Positions 1 through 15,386 are shown, counted from the stretch's first letter. The stretch: DNA of 64,000 nt from Symbiodinium microadriaticum (GCA_001939145.1 LSRX01000283.1:209397-273396); one strand, 5' to 3'. Translations and numbers: made by a program. Notes: generated by a model from the sequence alone, not told the origin.

Positions 1-3000
1 TGCCACAACGAGTGACAGTACTACTACGCTACTGGCAACTGCTACTCGTTTTACTGCTGTCTCGAGATTTTCACATATTTGTCCACGGCCCTTGCTTACC
101 CCTATCCATCCCAACCTCTGGGCCTGCCCACCCCCAATCTAGCCTTGGGCGTGCCGCTGCGCTTACGCATGCAACAACAGCCCAGGGTACGGAGCTTTTG
201 TGTTAAAACCTGAAAACATCGACGAAGTCAACAAGTGCCGAACATTCCAAACGCTCAGAAAGTTCAAAAGCCGAAACACCCGACAACGTACAGAAGCGAA
301 TGAAAACGCAGAAAAATCAATTAATCAAAAGTCAAGTGCGAAAAAGCGCAGACAAACGAGAAACGTTGAAAAACCCGAAACACACCGAAAAGTGCGAAAA
401 GCACAAAAAAAAAACGCGAAACGCCTTAATGTCGCAAACTTTTCAACTGTTTGATTTTCGACTTTTCGAGATTTAATTCGGTTCGCCGCTTATCGAAACC
501 AACGCCTGCTTGCATACTTAGAAACCCCGAAGAACTGATTCTGACGATTTATGGTGGTCCAGGCAGTATGTTCTGAGGATGAACTGCGCAAAAACGGTGA
601 CAGCGGAAGCGCGAGGATTGTAACAAGTGCGAGTCTTGCCGGAATGCAACGGGTCTATGATGAACAACAAACCACAGCGAACGTAGCAGTGGACAAAGTG
701 AGGCGAGAATCCGGCGAGAAGCACAAGAACGAAAACAATTGTCCAGCAGTTCCTGCCGGTTTCTTGCAAGTTGGCGACAAAGGCGTGAACCAAAATTGAA
801 CACATGTTCTGTCACTTGCTGATGCTCTTTACACCATTTGTCTTCCAAGGGGTTGGACATGACACCAAACTCACATTTGCCGCAACATGCATGAAGTCCG
901 GCAACACACGTGTTCCTCGCCCGTCGTCTACTTGGTCACACGTTCATCCCACTTTCCCTGTCCACTCACGCTCTCCCTTCCCTCTTGGCCTTCTCGGCCA
1001 AGTAGTCCACGTACTCTGTGGCAGGTTCGTTCGCTGGCAGGAACCTTGGCTTGCCGAGGCCTTTCTCTCAGATCTTCCACTCAAAGACAGCATTCCTGGG
1101 TGAAAAGTGAAAACGCAACTGACAACACCTCTTATCCCCTGAGTCCGAGCCTCCTGAGCCCTCGGCCAAAGGGGGCCCAGAGCTGACGATCCAGTTCCAA
1201 AAGCAGGCCAATCGTCGCACCCAACACAAAAAAAAAACCAGTCGTCCCTGCTTCTAACAGTCGTGGAGCCCGAGCTGAAGCACCTCCGTGGTGTCGATGT
1301 CCAGGACCCAGGAATCACCAAGCACACCCACCATCTGACCTTCAACGGCTTTGGGGTTTCAGGCTGGGGCTGGTTTTTTGAGGCATTTGCTCACTTAGCT
1401 CAACCGATCCTGGAATCGACATGCAACACAATGTCAGCTGCAAGGAAACAGACAACAGACCGCAGAGCTCTGAGAGTCATGATAGTGATACTCAGACATT
1501 CCTTCAAGCACAGCAACATCTTCGAAGGAAAACAGTTGTAGCATGTACTTCTAGAGTGACTCATACACAAAGCAAAAGACCCTTGAAGCTTATTCAGTCA
1601 CGCCCCCCACTCGTTGAATAGCTGAATAGCGCGCTTCCATAAAAGTGGAGCCCGCCTTTGGTCGGTGGACGCATGGGCGTCAGGGCAGAGACCTCCAAGG
1701 CACTTGTGAGCAGAACCGTGATCCTCGGCGCTACGACTGAAAATCTTGAGGAGCGTCGGAGCCTGAGGGCCTGTGCTATCCCACTCAAAACACCTCCTAA
1801 ACGGGGGCAGGCCGAAGAGACATCTCATGGACCACACCGTCATTGAAACCCTGGAAGTTGACTGGTTCGGCTGCCTGCTGTGAGACACCAGTGAGCATCT
1901 TCTCATGGTGGGCATAGCCTGAGGCCCAGAATTGATTGAATAGTGGTACGATGTGAGAAGTACAGCCAAGAACTAATGATTCAGAACCATAGAAAACCAT
2001 TGCATTGGGGGGAGGAGGCGGGGTGTGGATCATGTGGCTCTGCGTGTGGCTTCAGGGCTTCTGGTGTAGCTAGGTGCAGTTAGGTCCCCCGCATGCTAGG
2101 GGGCTCCATTGCTACCCGAGGCAAAAATTATCCTGAAGCTGGTGCCTTGCCTGCGTATGCGGGCACCTGATCAGACCTATCAGCCGCCAACAGCCAAGAC
2201 TGCTCTGATCCCTGCTTTTTCGGAGAAGTGCTGGATGAAACCGCAGGCGCCAATGGTCAGTGAGCCAGGTTGCCGAAGTGCAGGAGTGGAACGTTCTGCA
2301 GGCCGCTTTTCGAGAATTGATACCTGACACTATCATCACTGGCACTCAGCCTAACGTATATAGAAGCATGGAAGTTCCACCAGAAGGGCAAAGCAGTTGC
2401 TTCCAGTGTCGTCCAGTGTCCTGCTCCTGCTTGGCTCCTAGACTAAAGAAATTGAACGCCTGCGAAGAAGACGTCTGGAAAAAAACGGTCTCGAGTGACA
2501 GCATGTGACAGCACGACAACTAGCAGCACTGACCCTAACAGGCACGACGACTCGTGGTTTATGGATCGTGGCTTCTCTGTTCGATGCATAGTTTGCCTTG
2601 TGCATTGTACTATCCTGGCGCTGATGTGCAAGAAAGCTGAACTCTGCCCCGAAAGGTTCCATCACCAGCACTGAAGTACCACAAGTGTCGTGTCCCTCAA
2701 CCCAGGCCCACACACTGGATCTACTAACTTGCTTCGTCTTGGCATTTCGCGGTCGCTGTGCCTCAAAGTTCCCAGCTCGACGTCCATGTCCCAATCTGTC
2801 AAGATGGCTCCTTCGCAAGAAAAGCCACAGGGTTGTTGGGTGCTCTTGTATGCAACTTTGATTTAGGACAGGAAAACCGGAGATCATCCGAGTCTATCCG
2901 CTCTGGACTCTGGACTCGGGGAAGCAGGCTCCAGCATGCTGGTCAAGCACTTCAACGTCGCCGGCCACCTGGTCAAGGCCATTCTGCGTGGTACAAACCA

Positions 3001-6000
3001 GCAAGCGGAGCAGGACTGGTTACTCGGGCTTTGGAGAACGGTCCACGATGCCAGTGCAGACTCTGTCACCCTTGCCCGTCTTATGTTTTGCCGACTGCTC
3101 ATCACAGTCACAAGAACCTTTTCAGCACTAACACAGGTACTACTACCTGCCCATACTCGCGGTCAGACGAATTATGGAACAGATATGCGTCCTGGGTGTA
3201 GAACCCGATGCTCATGCAGACAGCCCGAGTCCCTGTATCGATAGATAGCGTTGATTGTTTGTCGACAACCATAGGGGGCATTTCCAATCCAAGGGTAAGC
3301 CAACCTCAAGAAAGCAACAACAAAGTGCCCGTGCTTATCTTGGGTCCTTGCCTGGACCTCTGCCAGGCGCAGCCATCCGTCGAAAGGCTTGTTCATCTCA
3401 CCCTGACCTCAGCGCTTGAATGCCCAGGCTTAGGCGTTGGCCACGCTTCGTACCTCCAAACCATCGCTCCAGGAGAACCACATTCACGCTGATTTGGGTC
3501 TGAGCGGCTGTTGAACTGGTAGGTTCCATCTGCAAACTCACCAGATGACAGAATGGCATAGAGGCGAAACCTGAGCCGTGTAAAGCACTCGCCGCGAGAC
3601 CGGAGATCTGTATGCATCGCCTTGCGGTGTGGCACTAGTCCCAAACCTGCAGGTGCTTTGCAGCGCCTCTTCCAGAGTCAGGAGATGTTGCATCACCAAT
3701 TCGTATTCAGCTATCCGATGCGAAGCGAAAACTCAAGGACCAACATCGTGGTCCTTCCGATCGACCGGATGAGGATGGCACAGCCTTCTTCGGCAGCTCA
3801 AGATGTCTGTTTTCCTCACACGCCACCTTGCATCTTCAACGCTTCCCCCGGTTGAGCCGAGAAGCTCACGGCCACCGTTGTTTGTCAGGCGCCAGACACC
3901 ATCCTCTCTTTTGACGGAGCGAGACCCAAGGCTTCAGGCTTGTGCTGCTTTCGCGATTGCATCTGCACGTCACCGGCACAACGCTCTGCATTGTTGCAAC
4001 GACGACGATTACGACCACCAAGACGACGATTACGACCACAAGGTGTTGCACATCTACAGGCGCGTGCCGAGTTCAGAGCTACAATATCGTGCTCAGGAAT
4101 TGGGCAGCCTGTGTTGAGCGAGAGCCCCAGCATCCTCCCTCTGCTGTAACTTTCTGGTACACGCCTGGATCGGATCGACTCCGAGGAGGGCCCTTTGCGA
4201 GGTGATCTTGGGCGTGAAGCCGCCCTCGTAAAAGGCCGACCTTCCACAAGGTAACATCACTCCAACGAAGTCTCGGCCCGACTACAGACCCCGCATCTCA
4301 ACACCGCGGACCCGAACTATTAATCTTGAACCCTGAACAAGCCACATCAAGCTGACCAGGGCAATGGGTGGAGGAGTAAGGCCCGTGGTTCGGGCTCCGC
4401 GCAGTATGGGTATGAAGGTGGTTCTTGTTATTTAAGACTGCGGCGGAATCAAGCTGCTCCTGAAAGAACTGAGCAGCTGACCGAAGCCTGAGTGCTGACG
4501 GAGCGGCACGTAGGCCATGCCACTGTAGATGGGGAAGGTCATCTTCCGAGACGTCCCAGACGGGCCCCGAAGCTCCACGTGGATGCCGAAGAGGCCCTGC
4601 AATTGGGATTCGAAGGAAGATGATGCTATGCTAACTTCGACACACCATGCGCTGCTTACTGAAGCTGCATCATCGTCAGCTTCTTCTTCTTCTTCATCCT
4701 CATCAGGCTGGTCGTAGCGATGGCTTCTGAGTGAATAACACCGCACGCAGAACACGGAATGAAGCGTGGGTCTGAGTCAGTCCAACATAGCTTTGGGACT
4801 CACTCAATGTTGATTAGATCAACACCAGGATCCTTCTGGTCAAGACGACTTGCCGGCTGACCGATGGCTCCTCTATAACTACTATATGACTATATTTACT
4901 ATATCACAGTCTCGCTCTAAACGCGACAAGGCCACACTGCGGCTGGCCACACTGACATTAACCATCATTAACCGATGTCGGTATAAAGACACAGCTTAAC
5001 CTGATATGGTGTAACAAAGACTGCTGTACGCCGGCAGGCCTCTTTCACGATGACAGGGCCCTCCTGGCCGGCGTTTTCGATGGCTCCCAGCCCGAACTCG
5101 TTGATCACGGGAGAAAAGTAATAGCCTCAGGGCGCACTTTCACGCACCTGAACTCGACTCTTTCACTCCCCCAGAGCTCGAGTCAGGGATTTCTTCTAGA
5201 CTTCTGTAAACTCTGTAAACGGGCGACTCCACTGACTCGAGATGCCGAGCGGCGGATCTTGTCTCGGCCATTAGAATCAGAATCTCCATAGGTGATGTGC
5301 GGAGACTGGCTACCTTGCTGCAACGCACTTCCGAGAAAGGCCGCGGGCCGTGAATCGCCCCAAGCTGACCCGGAGCAAGGAGCCCAACAGCAAGTCAGCC
5401 GCTTAGCACTGAAGACACCCCGGCTGCAAGTGCCTTACTGACAGATCCTTTAAACGATCCACTAGCCCCTGACAGATTGTAAAGCTCTGATGACGTTTGC
5501 CACCAGGCCAATCTGACCGCGCAGTGGCGAAGCAGAAACAAGTCAGATACCCGTTTTGAGAGACCTGAGGGCCTTCAGGAGCTTTTACCCAATTCACGGG
5601 ACCTCCAACCCATCTTAGAATCGCCATGGAGGTTCCCCGATGATCATGATCCAGGTTGCGAGAGACCTTGAGGTTGGGTGCCTGCCAGCATTGGGAAAAG
5701 GTCAGATTCCCGCGCGCTGTCTGCAAAATAGGTACAGCATGCTGTTTGCAATCACCATGAGACTGGAGGCTCGGATCCTTTCATCCTGCGCGTCCCAGCC
5801 TCTCCCGGCTGCGATTCGAACTGCAAGACGTACGGCATCGGGTGGATGGCCAGGCCACGTCCTTCTTCCTTATTCCAGGCATTCTCGAAGACGAGCTCGA
5901 TAGACGGATACGGGAGTAGACGCATAAGCAGACCTGACGACAACAGTCATTTCGAACGTACTAGGCTCTTCCCAATCTGCGGCGCTACTCTTGGAGGAAG

Positions 6001-6618
6001 GCTTCAGATAGGCCAAGCATTTTGCGAAACTTGCTGCTCATGCCACCAGGGCTGACAAGACTCCACCACCCAGTTGGCCCAGAACTTGTTCGTGGCCTTC
6101 GGGCCAGAGACGTCGGTGCCGAACCTCTCATCGCAGGGACCAAAAAGCGGAAACGCCGGCCGAAGTAGAAAACGGCAAATCTGCCGAGGTGCGGAGGCAG
6201 ATGATGCTGAACTGGTGCAGTCGGGAAGGTGGTGGTGTTCCTGGGGTGCACCCAGCCCCCTCCGTCACGCTGCTGCAACGCACCCTCCACCACCGCGATT
6301 TCTCCAACATCAGAAGTGTTGGGCTCGTAAGGCTTGGATTTTGAGTCCGATGCCTCTGGTGTATGGTGGTTTATGGCTGACGGTATTGCACTGAGGGATT
6401 AGCCGATTAGCCCAGGGCCTAGCATGTCCTTGTACTCGAGTTGAAGTCTTAACAATGAATACGACTAAGAACAGTAAGAAGAAGTGGAAGGAGTGTGTCA
6501 AGGTTGCTTACAGACTCTTGCTCTCTCATTCAACAGGCTCTTCCCGCACCGAAAGACATGCACGAGACCTCAAGCGGATCTTCGCGCCCCACCTACTCAA
6601 AAGCCAAATGATGTACGT

Positions 6619-6657
<39 letters not shown>

Positions 6658-6666
6658 GAGAAAGAG
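6619..6666. repeat. (GA)n microsatellite
   Basis: Nearly pure AG dinucleotide tract, interrupted by a GGG and an AAAG, with no gene context. Confidence 0.95.
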
Positions 6667-9600
6667 TCGGCATCACGAAAAACAGCGGCTCGCCCCGATA
6701 CCTCTGACTAGTCTTGCGCACAGGCTCGGTCGATGGGTGGAGAGTGGCTGGAGCAACGATGCACTGGAAGCTGTCTGGACTACCTGGGATCCGTGCAAGC
6801 TCGAACCTCCCACTACAGACAGGTCCATAGCTGACCAGAAGGGCTTCTCCTGCTAAACCAACCTCAAGCATCGAAGCAGCGCGCAGATGCCGCTCTGATC
6901 GGAACGGCTCAATCTGGGATGTTTCAAGCCATTTCAAGCCCAGTCACGGTTGCCAGTAGCGTCACCAGAAGTCGAAATCCCATGGGATTCGACATGATTT
7001 CAAAGGAGAGCGAGGGATGTGGGCGTTTGGAGTCTTGTGCCAAAGCAACTTCAAGTTTCAAGCGAGACTCAGATCTCCGCGGACGGTTTAGCACATCCTA
7101 TGCCGAGGCCCTACCTGAGATGATCCGCTGCTAGGCAGCAGGGGTCGGGTTTCCGTACGATTGGGATGGAGTCCAAGTTCAGGGTGACCGCGGTGCCCTC
7201 TTGATTTGACGTTCGCACGTTCCTACAGCTGCAAGCCCTTCCAGCCTCCGGCCCCCTCACGCAAAGACTGGTGAGCCTGGGCAAGCAAGTTGGGCCGAAA
7301 TGTCTCAAGCTTCCAAGTGCGGGACGACATATTCATAAGCGTAGAATGAGGCTATGATCTACCTGCTGCCCCAGCCGCTTACAGCAGTGGCACATCTGCA
7401 AAAAAGATTGGTGACCGCCCGACCATGCAAAAGCCCTGTTGATCAAGCCCAGTTTGACCAGCACCGAGGTCGAACCCAAAACCACAGCATATTCGCACCA
7501 CGAGTGTTCATGTAGCCAAAGTGTACAGTATGAGCTTAGCGGGTGTTTGCAACTGTAATCTGCTGCATCTCAGTGGCTCTGTAAGCAGCTCGGAGGACAC
7601 CTCGGCAGAGGCACAGCGAAGCAAAGGACAAGGACTTCCCGAGCCAGGAGGGCTCGGAGGAGGGCTTTTGGGGGAAGGATCGCACCATCTACGGTGGAGA
7701 CCGCAGAGAGCTATACAAACCTTGTCGCGACGACGCAGGAATCGAGTGTCTCACCAACCGCAATCAGAATTCATGCGACTAGATGTGTAGGCAGGAAAAC
7801 CACGAAAAGGAGAGAATGCCGACGGAAGCTCTTCGGGCCTGTAAAATAAAGTTCGTTCGACAGCAAAGGACATTGAGCGAGTTGTTAGATCCAACTGAAG
7901 ACCCATTGCCAAAACAACGGACATCGCTAAGCGATGAACGATCAGGAGTCAACAAGCCTCGAACTCGTTTGAGAAGTCGAACACATGGACATGCCTCACG
8001 GCTTCGGCCCCGCGGGCCGTGCCCGCAAGGGGATCCCAAGGGGCCTCCTCGAGCAGCCTCTGCAGCGCGGCGCCCCGGCGGCCGCGGCCGCGACGGAGCT
8101 GCGAGGCACTCTGCCTCGAGAGAATTCCAAAAAAAAAACGCGAAGAAGCAACACTTTCTTGAGGCTTTTAGAAGCAATCGAAGCCCCCAAAGAAGGGCCC
8201 GGCCTCTCCAGCGCCAAGCTGAACTCGTCCTCCCGACGGAACGCTGCCTGACACGATGCCATGCCCTTCAAGACGTTAGTAAAACGTTGCTTCTGAACCC
8301 AACTTGGGCGATGCGGCTCAGAATGGCCCGGCACTGGAACTAGAAACCTTCCGGCGGCATTGGAATCTTCCGGGTGTCGGCTGCTGGAGAGTGAAACCCG
8401 GTGCACCTCTCCAACACCCAGGACTCGCGAATCGTCTTCAAAAGCGGCGAGCTGCTCCTGTTTGCATGACATGTGTCAGAGGGGGTCCAAGAACACCTTC
8501 GCATGAACACAAACTTAGTGCACGAAACACTCCGATAGTCAGCGATACTTTCACAAGACTTGCGAATCCTGAGAGTCTCGAAGCCTCGAAGCCCCTTCAG
8601 TGCCTGGAGCGCCAGGAGGTTCCGCAGGAGGAAGAAGCGGCCGTGGAAGCCGGCGCTCCTGAGCCGGAAGCTATGGGTTCCAGGGCCTGAATGGGGCGAT
8701 ACGGTTCAGGGATGTGCAGGGTACAGCGACCTGCGCAAAAGCCACAGTACAACCCCAAGTTGTCCCCCGAGCTGGCATGCCCGAAGCATCGGCACCCAGG
8801 CGATCTCAGGTTGCCGTCACGAGACGCTGCGCCGCGCTTGCCGATGTTCTCTGCAGTGCCGCGGAGCCAAAGAGGGCCTCGATGGGTCGACAAGCAGAGC
8901 CTCACGGAAACTTTTGAAGCCTCGGGCAGCCTTAGCCGCCTTAGCCTTAGCACTGGCCCTCAACCGCAGATGCTCACGCGAAAGCAGAAACGCACAGACC
9001 ACTTCAATGGGTTAAATTGAAAGCCTCACAGGCATGCCCGATGTTTGCAGTCGTGGGACTGCTGGATGCAACGATGTCCAGCAGAGCTTCGAAGTCCGAG
9101 ACCTGTGATGTGCAGTTGGCCGACCCTGGTGCTGCTTTGGGTATTTCGGAAGGCCTGAACTGCGACTTCCATACCTGTCGGCGGCTAGAACATGTTAGAA
9201 CCATCTGCATGTCAGGTCTATGTCGAGCACGGAAGATAAGGAGAGCCCGCGAATTGAACCTTTCCTCGCTGGGTCAACGAGGGACCTGACTTCAAGACCC
9301 TTCTCCTTGGGGGATTCGCTTCGAGCCATCGCTCATCGTTCAGGCTGCAGTTGTTTGCGGCTTTTGTGGTGCAATGAGCCACTGCTGCCAAATAGCCTCT
9401 GAAAGTCCTATGGGAGTAGAGTGCGAATGAATGAAAAACCGTGTGGGGATGCCACAGACATTGAAGCAGCCAAGAGACAAGAGACAACAACAAGAAACAT
9501 GCACATCAGGATAGCCCCTTACGCTTAGAGAAAGCTCCGAGCCCAGGCTGCTGATGCCTAAACGCTGGTGGTAGAGCCCCCCGACCTCGAGCACCTGATA

Positions 9601-11659
9601 TGAGGCCGAAAGCAGCGCAAGCGGTCGCGACAGAGACTTCGGCTGCCGCGCAGCGGCCTTCTTGGGGTGGGTTGGGCATGGGGGGCTCTGGGTGTAGGTG
9701 CTGGGGTTCTGGGGTTCAGGCTTCAGGAGCGACTTGAGCGGCACTGCCGAGATGTTTAACAACTCACAACGAAACTGTAGCTGGGAATGCACCGGAAGAC
9801 ACAGATAGACATACGCCTCAAAGCATATTCTGCACGCTGTCAAAAACTTGCGCCGCACAATGCCTGGAACACTGCCTCAGGGTACTGGAACTCCTTGGCT
9901 GAAACTGAAACTCACTGCACACTCCAGGGCTTTAAGTGCCTGCGGTTCCGGGCCAAGCGCGTTCTGCCCTTGCCTTCGAAGGCATTTTGAAGACCAAGCA
10001 GCTGACAGGTCGTCGCTGAGGTCGGCAGACAGCCTGGGTATGCTTGATGTCTGTAGCACTTCTCATACTAATTACATAGATGCAACGACGAAAGTTACGG
10101 CTCTCCGACATCGAAACAGTCCAACAGCCGCACAAAAACATCTTCCACTGACATCCAGCTGCAGCGGAGGGGTCTCGGTACATGAACTCGGAAGTAGCAG
10201 CTCTCCAAGAAGTGTCGAGAGGTGCTGACGAATGTTCAAAAGGTTACACGCCGCATGGTTCTGAGCTCTGAGTCTTGAGCCAAAGAACCCTGATTCCTCC
10301 AAGGAGCAGCACCCTTCGCGCCTCTGCAAAGAGACGCCTTCGCGAGGCACCCAGCAGTGATGCCAGCGAAGAGCGCACCTTTGTTAAAGCTGGGGCTTTC
10401 TTTGGGTTTTGGGCTTTGGGGGCGACCTGAACACTTTGCAGCCGTGGCGCAGGCGTCCGCGATGCCAAGGCCTCTCGCTGCTCGGCCAATTCAGCCTGGC
10501 TGTCGGTGACGGGTCATCGAGACTGTGAAAGCACTGCCGGTCTGTCCTGGTCCTAAACTCGCACAAGGATGAACGGGTGCCTAAGCGGCAGCAAGTAGTA
10601 TGTGCCAGGCGAAAGCTGCAGTCTCCTTCAAGACTTTGGAAGTTACTCTGTGCCGCAATGCCTATTTGAGAGCTAGCCCTTTCAAAAACTTGCTGCTACC
10701 TGAGAAAACCTAGTTGCTGTCTGCCTTTACACCCAAGTGCTTGCTCCATCAAAAGACCCCAATCAACAACGTACTCTGAAATCATCCGGTCAAGTCAGGT
10801 CTAGTCAACATTGCCACACACAGGCACACAGGTATGCCCAGTGCTTGAGCCTGAAGCCTGGCAATGGATAGGTTGCCTGATATAAGCTCGCCTCGACTAA
10901 GAAACCCTCGATGCCGAAATGTTGGGCACTCAAGTATACGTCTGAACGCAAGTCCCAAGCCCCTTTCAGGCCTTCAGCACTTCAGCCGTGGCTGCGAGAT
11001 CAACCTCGCTTGCGGCATCGTTGCAAGCGGAGCCCCAAACTGACCAAGCTGAGCCCCCCCGGAGTTTCCCCATACACAAAAGGTCATAAACCAGAAGTCC
11101 CGGAGTCTGAAATCTACACGTCTCATGCACAAGCGCATTGACGCCGTGTTGCGTGAGGTCGTGGTGATTCTTGGGTTGCTCTACAATGCTACAACGATGC
11201 CGCAGTCAAGCGCATGAACCAAGCTTCTCCTTCCCGGGCTCTTCATTCGGTGCGCCCTTTGGTACTGGACGGCTCTTGCCAGGCTGCTTGACTGCCAACT
11301 TTCAATCCGTGCCATACCTTGGCAGACTCCCGGTGTGCTAACGAGCTGCCCAACTTGAGGCCGCGCAGGCAGGCTGCATAGCCTCGACGGATTTTAAGCT
11401 ACAAGTTCCGTTCGAGCGGGACAGAACAAACTTGCAGAACTTGCACGTGGTGGTCGTAATGCGCACGAAGAGCTTCTTACTCTGAACAGCCCCAGGTAAA
11501 TCACGTCTCGACGGCACGAACTGGAGTTTGCTGCTTGCACCTCCTGGAACAATGTGCCGAGGTGGGCGAAGATGCCCTCAAGTGCCTGAAAAAACATGGG
11601 TCAGTTATGGATGTCAACAGGGGGGCTCCTGCAGTAGTTTGTTAGGAATCGCGATGGAT

Positions 11660-11663
<4 letters not shown>

Positions 11664-11692
<29 letters not shown>
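11664..11692. repeat. (GA)n microsatellite
   Basis: Pure AG dinucleotide run of about 29 bases ending in GGGG. Confidence 0.95.
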
Positions 11693-11694
<2 letters not shown>

Positions 11695-14600
11695 AGCAGA
11701 TCGCAGCATAGTTGCAGCAATCTTCATGGCGATAGCCCCTAGCAGAAGGTTAGAAATTGGAACATCGCTTCATGCAGTGCATGTGTGCGGGGTGTATGAC
11801 TACAGACACCCTCGGACAGCGCCTCCTGCGTTGCATGCGGTGTGAAGAAAGCCTGAGAATCAGAGACTGTCAATACCGCATTTCTGCAGGTTTCTTGAAT
11901 TCTCCCACAAGACGTCAGACAAGCTCTTCCACATTCACAACCATTTAGACAAGATTCGGCCCTTTGACATGGTTGAAGGCAAGAGACCTCGAAGCAGCGC
12001 TGCTCTCGTGATGAGGTATCCATCAAGTAGGCGACGGACTGCCTCCAAGACACAGGCTCAAGGCCTGAAACTCGCGAAACCCAATGGAACAGGAGCAGCA
12101 ATGCTGTATAGTTGTAGAGGGATGCGATGAAAGGTAGTATGTCATTGCTCGCACGGACCGAATCGGCTCTTTCACCGGTACGTGTAAGGAAACGAAATCG
12201 GCTTGTCATTGCATGATGAATGCCAGTGCTGTTGACCTTTTGAATCCAATTGACCTTGCTCATGATCCTACAAAGTGCTTTGGCGGTTTAGCGTTGCCGC
12301 CTTGCCAGCTGAGTCAGTGAGCCCGGTTGGTTGGCGGCAGCCTCCTGGTCGAAGCTGAGGCAGGCTCGGGGCTTCAGAGAGAACCGGAACCACAGATCAA
12401 CGCAACATCAGGTGAGATTGTGTTCTGGAAGAGAGAGCATAGAGGCCAGATCGCCTTTGTTGAGACCCACAAAACTCACGTTGAAAAGAATGAAACCAGA
12501 TCCACAAACAAAGCACAAATCCTGCACACTGAGGGCTACAACGGCTACAAGAGACTGTCCAGACTCGCTGCACACGTGTTGGAGTTTTTTTGACGGACAT
12601 CAACCGAACGCTTACCAGCAGCCGGCTTTTCATGAAAAATGCTTGTGGCACGGTGCGGAGCCGCGTCTCTGAAACAGTTCTCTCTTCTGAAGGTTTATGT
12701 AAGCAGAAGATACTGCCTTCTGGACTAGGAATCACGTAACACATTCCGCCGATCCAGAACATAAGCTTGTCTTGACGGGACGAACATCCGTTGTGAGCCC
12801 CTGGCAAAGTGTCTCTCCGCTTTCCAGGCTGAGGCCGGGTCCCGAAGCGACGCCCAGTGCGCGGCGGCTGCGCCGGCAACGAGGCGTAGCCGCAGGATCG
12901 CAAAGAAGCGCTCCAACTCGTCCAACGTTGCAGCCTCTGCGCCCACAAAGGGAGCAGACGCACCGAAACTTCAAGTGAATCGACAGGCCCCGCATGGCCC
13001 CGCCGCTTCTCAGGCTGAGGCCCACGAATGGGCCAACGGCACCCTGCCCGTAACATGACACGAAACAACGACGGACAACAAGTCACGCCACGCCGAAGCC
13101 TCGAGAGGCGTTTCGTTTGCTGAGTCGAAGGCGACAAGCCGACCCGAAAGCACCACACTTCCGAAGACGACAGAAAACGACTGCTGTCAAAACAATCAAA
13201 CCGGAATCTTTCAAAACGTAGCACACCCGAAAATTCGGCACATGGCGAATCCTCAAGAAGCACGTTTGCTCTTCTATCCTAATGACCAGATGCGACACAC
13301 CTGCACTCCACGACAGCGTTTTCAAAGTGAATGGCTGCCCGGAGTCGGACGCTGCCATGTGCCTGCTTGGAAGAAGACATCCACCCCTCGAGGCCACAGA
13401 TTTTTTTGAACTTCAAGGGGCATACTGCGGTTGGGCCCGCGAGTGCCGGAGCAGCACGGCCAGCGCTGGCCGGAAGCTCCTCGGGAAGTACAACTTGGCA
13501 AAAGAGCAACGGCCCCTGGCTCTTCAGGGGCTTGGGAACGACACGACACAACTGCAAACATCAGAGAGGCTTCGTGTTGGCTCAGTTGTGTCGCATGACT
13601 ACAAGGCCCTTTCCCACATCAACAAGATCCACTTTAATGCACCCCTTCTTCAAGTAGAATCTCACGCTTCTTCCATGCTTGATTCTTGGCCAGTCTGTGG
13701 CAGAGGGTGCTTCCAAGCCGCGGCGAGATCATGTGAAAATTTGTGTAGAAAATCCTGGGCTCAGATGTGTCTCACGTCGCGAAATGAAGCAACAACCGAC
13801 TAAGCAGAATCTCAATGAGCTTGCTTTGTAACCCCACCAAAAAAGCCTTCGAGCCGGCGCCAAGCAGAGCGCTTCATCTAGATGCCACTGAACCCGCCAA
13901 TGTTGCATGCGACAGAAAAGTGATAAATAAGAAAAAGTCATCAACACCAGATGCCCTGATGGTGTCGGCCATGCGGAACGGAACTGCCAATTGTGAGCTT
14001 GGCAAGGCTCTGCGTGTCGACCGTTGAAGTATCCTCCTGCTCCTGGCAGGCTGAAGTTTGAGGGCTTCGGTTCATGAGGGCTTGGGGACAAGGGCTTCGG
14101 TTCGTCCAACTACATAGTAACTTTACGTAGTTGGGCGCATTGCACATCTGGCGGCTGAAAAGAAAGCTTCCGAATCCAGAAGGCCAAAACAACCGAAAAG
14201 GAAAGAGCAAGCCCGTGGGGCCCATGGGGTTGCTAAACATCGGAAACCCGAGGAACTTGAGCACCTGTGAAAGGCCCAGCACGAGCATCAGCTGCAAGTC
14301 ACCCTGTAAACATCTACGCGCACATCCAAATGCGCCAACACACATGCTAAGCCCGAACAACGAAAGTTGCTGTCTCGGGACTATCGCCACCCCGTACTGC
14401 CTGCAAGTGCACGAGCACTTCCTGCACTTGGGCCTCTGCGGCCTGTGTGGGGGAGGCGCAGGAGGGCTTGCAGAAGGAGACCTCTACAGGGTCTGGGTCA
14501 AATTCAATTCTGAGGCCCGCATCCAAAGCCTGGTCTGCCCTTAAAGATTAGCGCTGCCTTAGCTATGTCCTCGGCCTACGTCCTGACTCAGCCCCTTACG

Positions 14601-15053
14601 CCCTCTCCGTGTCATCCTTCCCGCTGCCGAAGCTTGCATATTCAACAGAGACGCCAAACAATTGAAGTTCAGTGGTCCCGAATTCCTGCTCTCATAAAGG
14701 TCTTGAGGGGTCTGCCTTGAGCTGATGTCCTGGCTCGGTTTCACGAAGGCCGAGGTTTCAGGATCTAGCTCCCTCGGTACTGGGAAATCTGATCCTGAGA
14801 ATCTTGGAGCTCTCAACACGAGGGTTATGCCACTCCAGGACCTGCCTCCAACGCCCGTTGCAGCGAACTCCGGAGCAGGATGCAGACCTCGCAGAAAGGT
14901 AAACTTGCACTGCGCATGGCCCTTGGAGTTCTAGCGGCATCCTGCAGGGTTTCCTGCCATCGCATCGTAGCTTCGTCTGCTTGGGATTCAAAATTGACTT
15001 TTCGACTAGGCAGCTCACTTGTCCAGCCGAACTACACACCCGCAATGCTTGGA

Positions 15054-15054
15054 C

Positions 15055-15108
<54 letters not shown>

Positions 15109-15259
15109 CAGCAGCAGTCGTAGTAACAATAGTTGCAGGAGTAGCATGAGTAGCAGGAGCAGCACGGTGGCAGGAGTAGCAAGGGCAGGAGCAGTAGTGG
15201 TAGTAGTAGTAGTCGTCGTCGTCGTCGTAGTCGTCGTCCTCGTCGTCGTCGCAGCAGCC

Positions 15260-15308
<49 letters not shown>

Positions 15309-15351
15309 CAGCAGTAGTAGCAGTAGTAGCAGTAGCAGTAGCAGAAGTAGC

Positions 15352-15386
<35 letters not shown>

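Larger units (their letters stand above)
1..15053. other. Gene-poor region, no supported gene
   Basis: About 15 kb without a gene I can defend. Open frames here are short, overlap on both strands and show no recognisable domain. Positions 190-450 are purine-rich, with loosely repeated CGAAAAGTGCGAA-like words. GA dinucleotide tracts lie at 6619-6666 and 11664-11692. The remainder has mixed composition with many short degenerate words such as GGGCTTCGG. Small exons split by introns could be hidden and would not be seen by eye. Confidence 0.6.

Noticed and set aside
7783-8343. 186-codon plus-strand frame
   Set aside because: Arg/Pro/Ala-rich low-complexity composition driven by GC-rich words. 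No family, and overlapping frames are equally open.
12397-13263. 288-codon open frame on the minus strand
   Set aside because: Arg/Ser/Cys-rich without domain, membrane or signal features. Other frames on both strands are also open here, consistent with chance in GC-balanced DNA.
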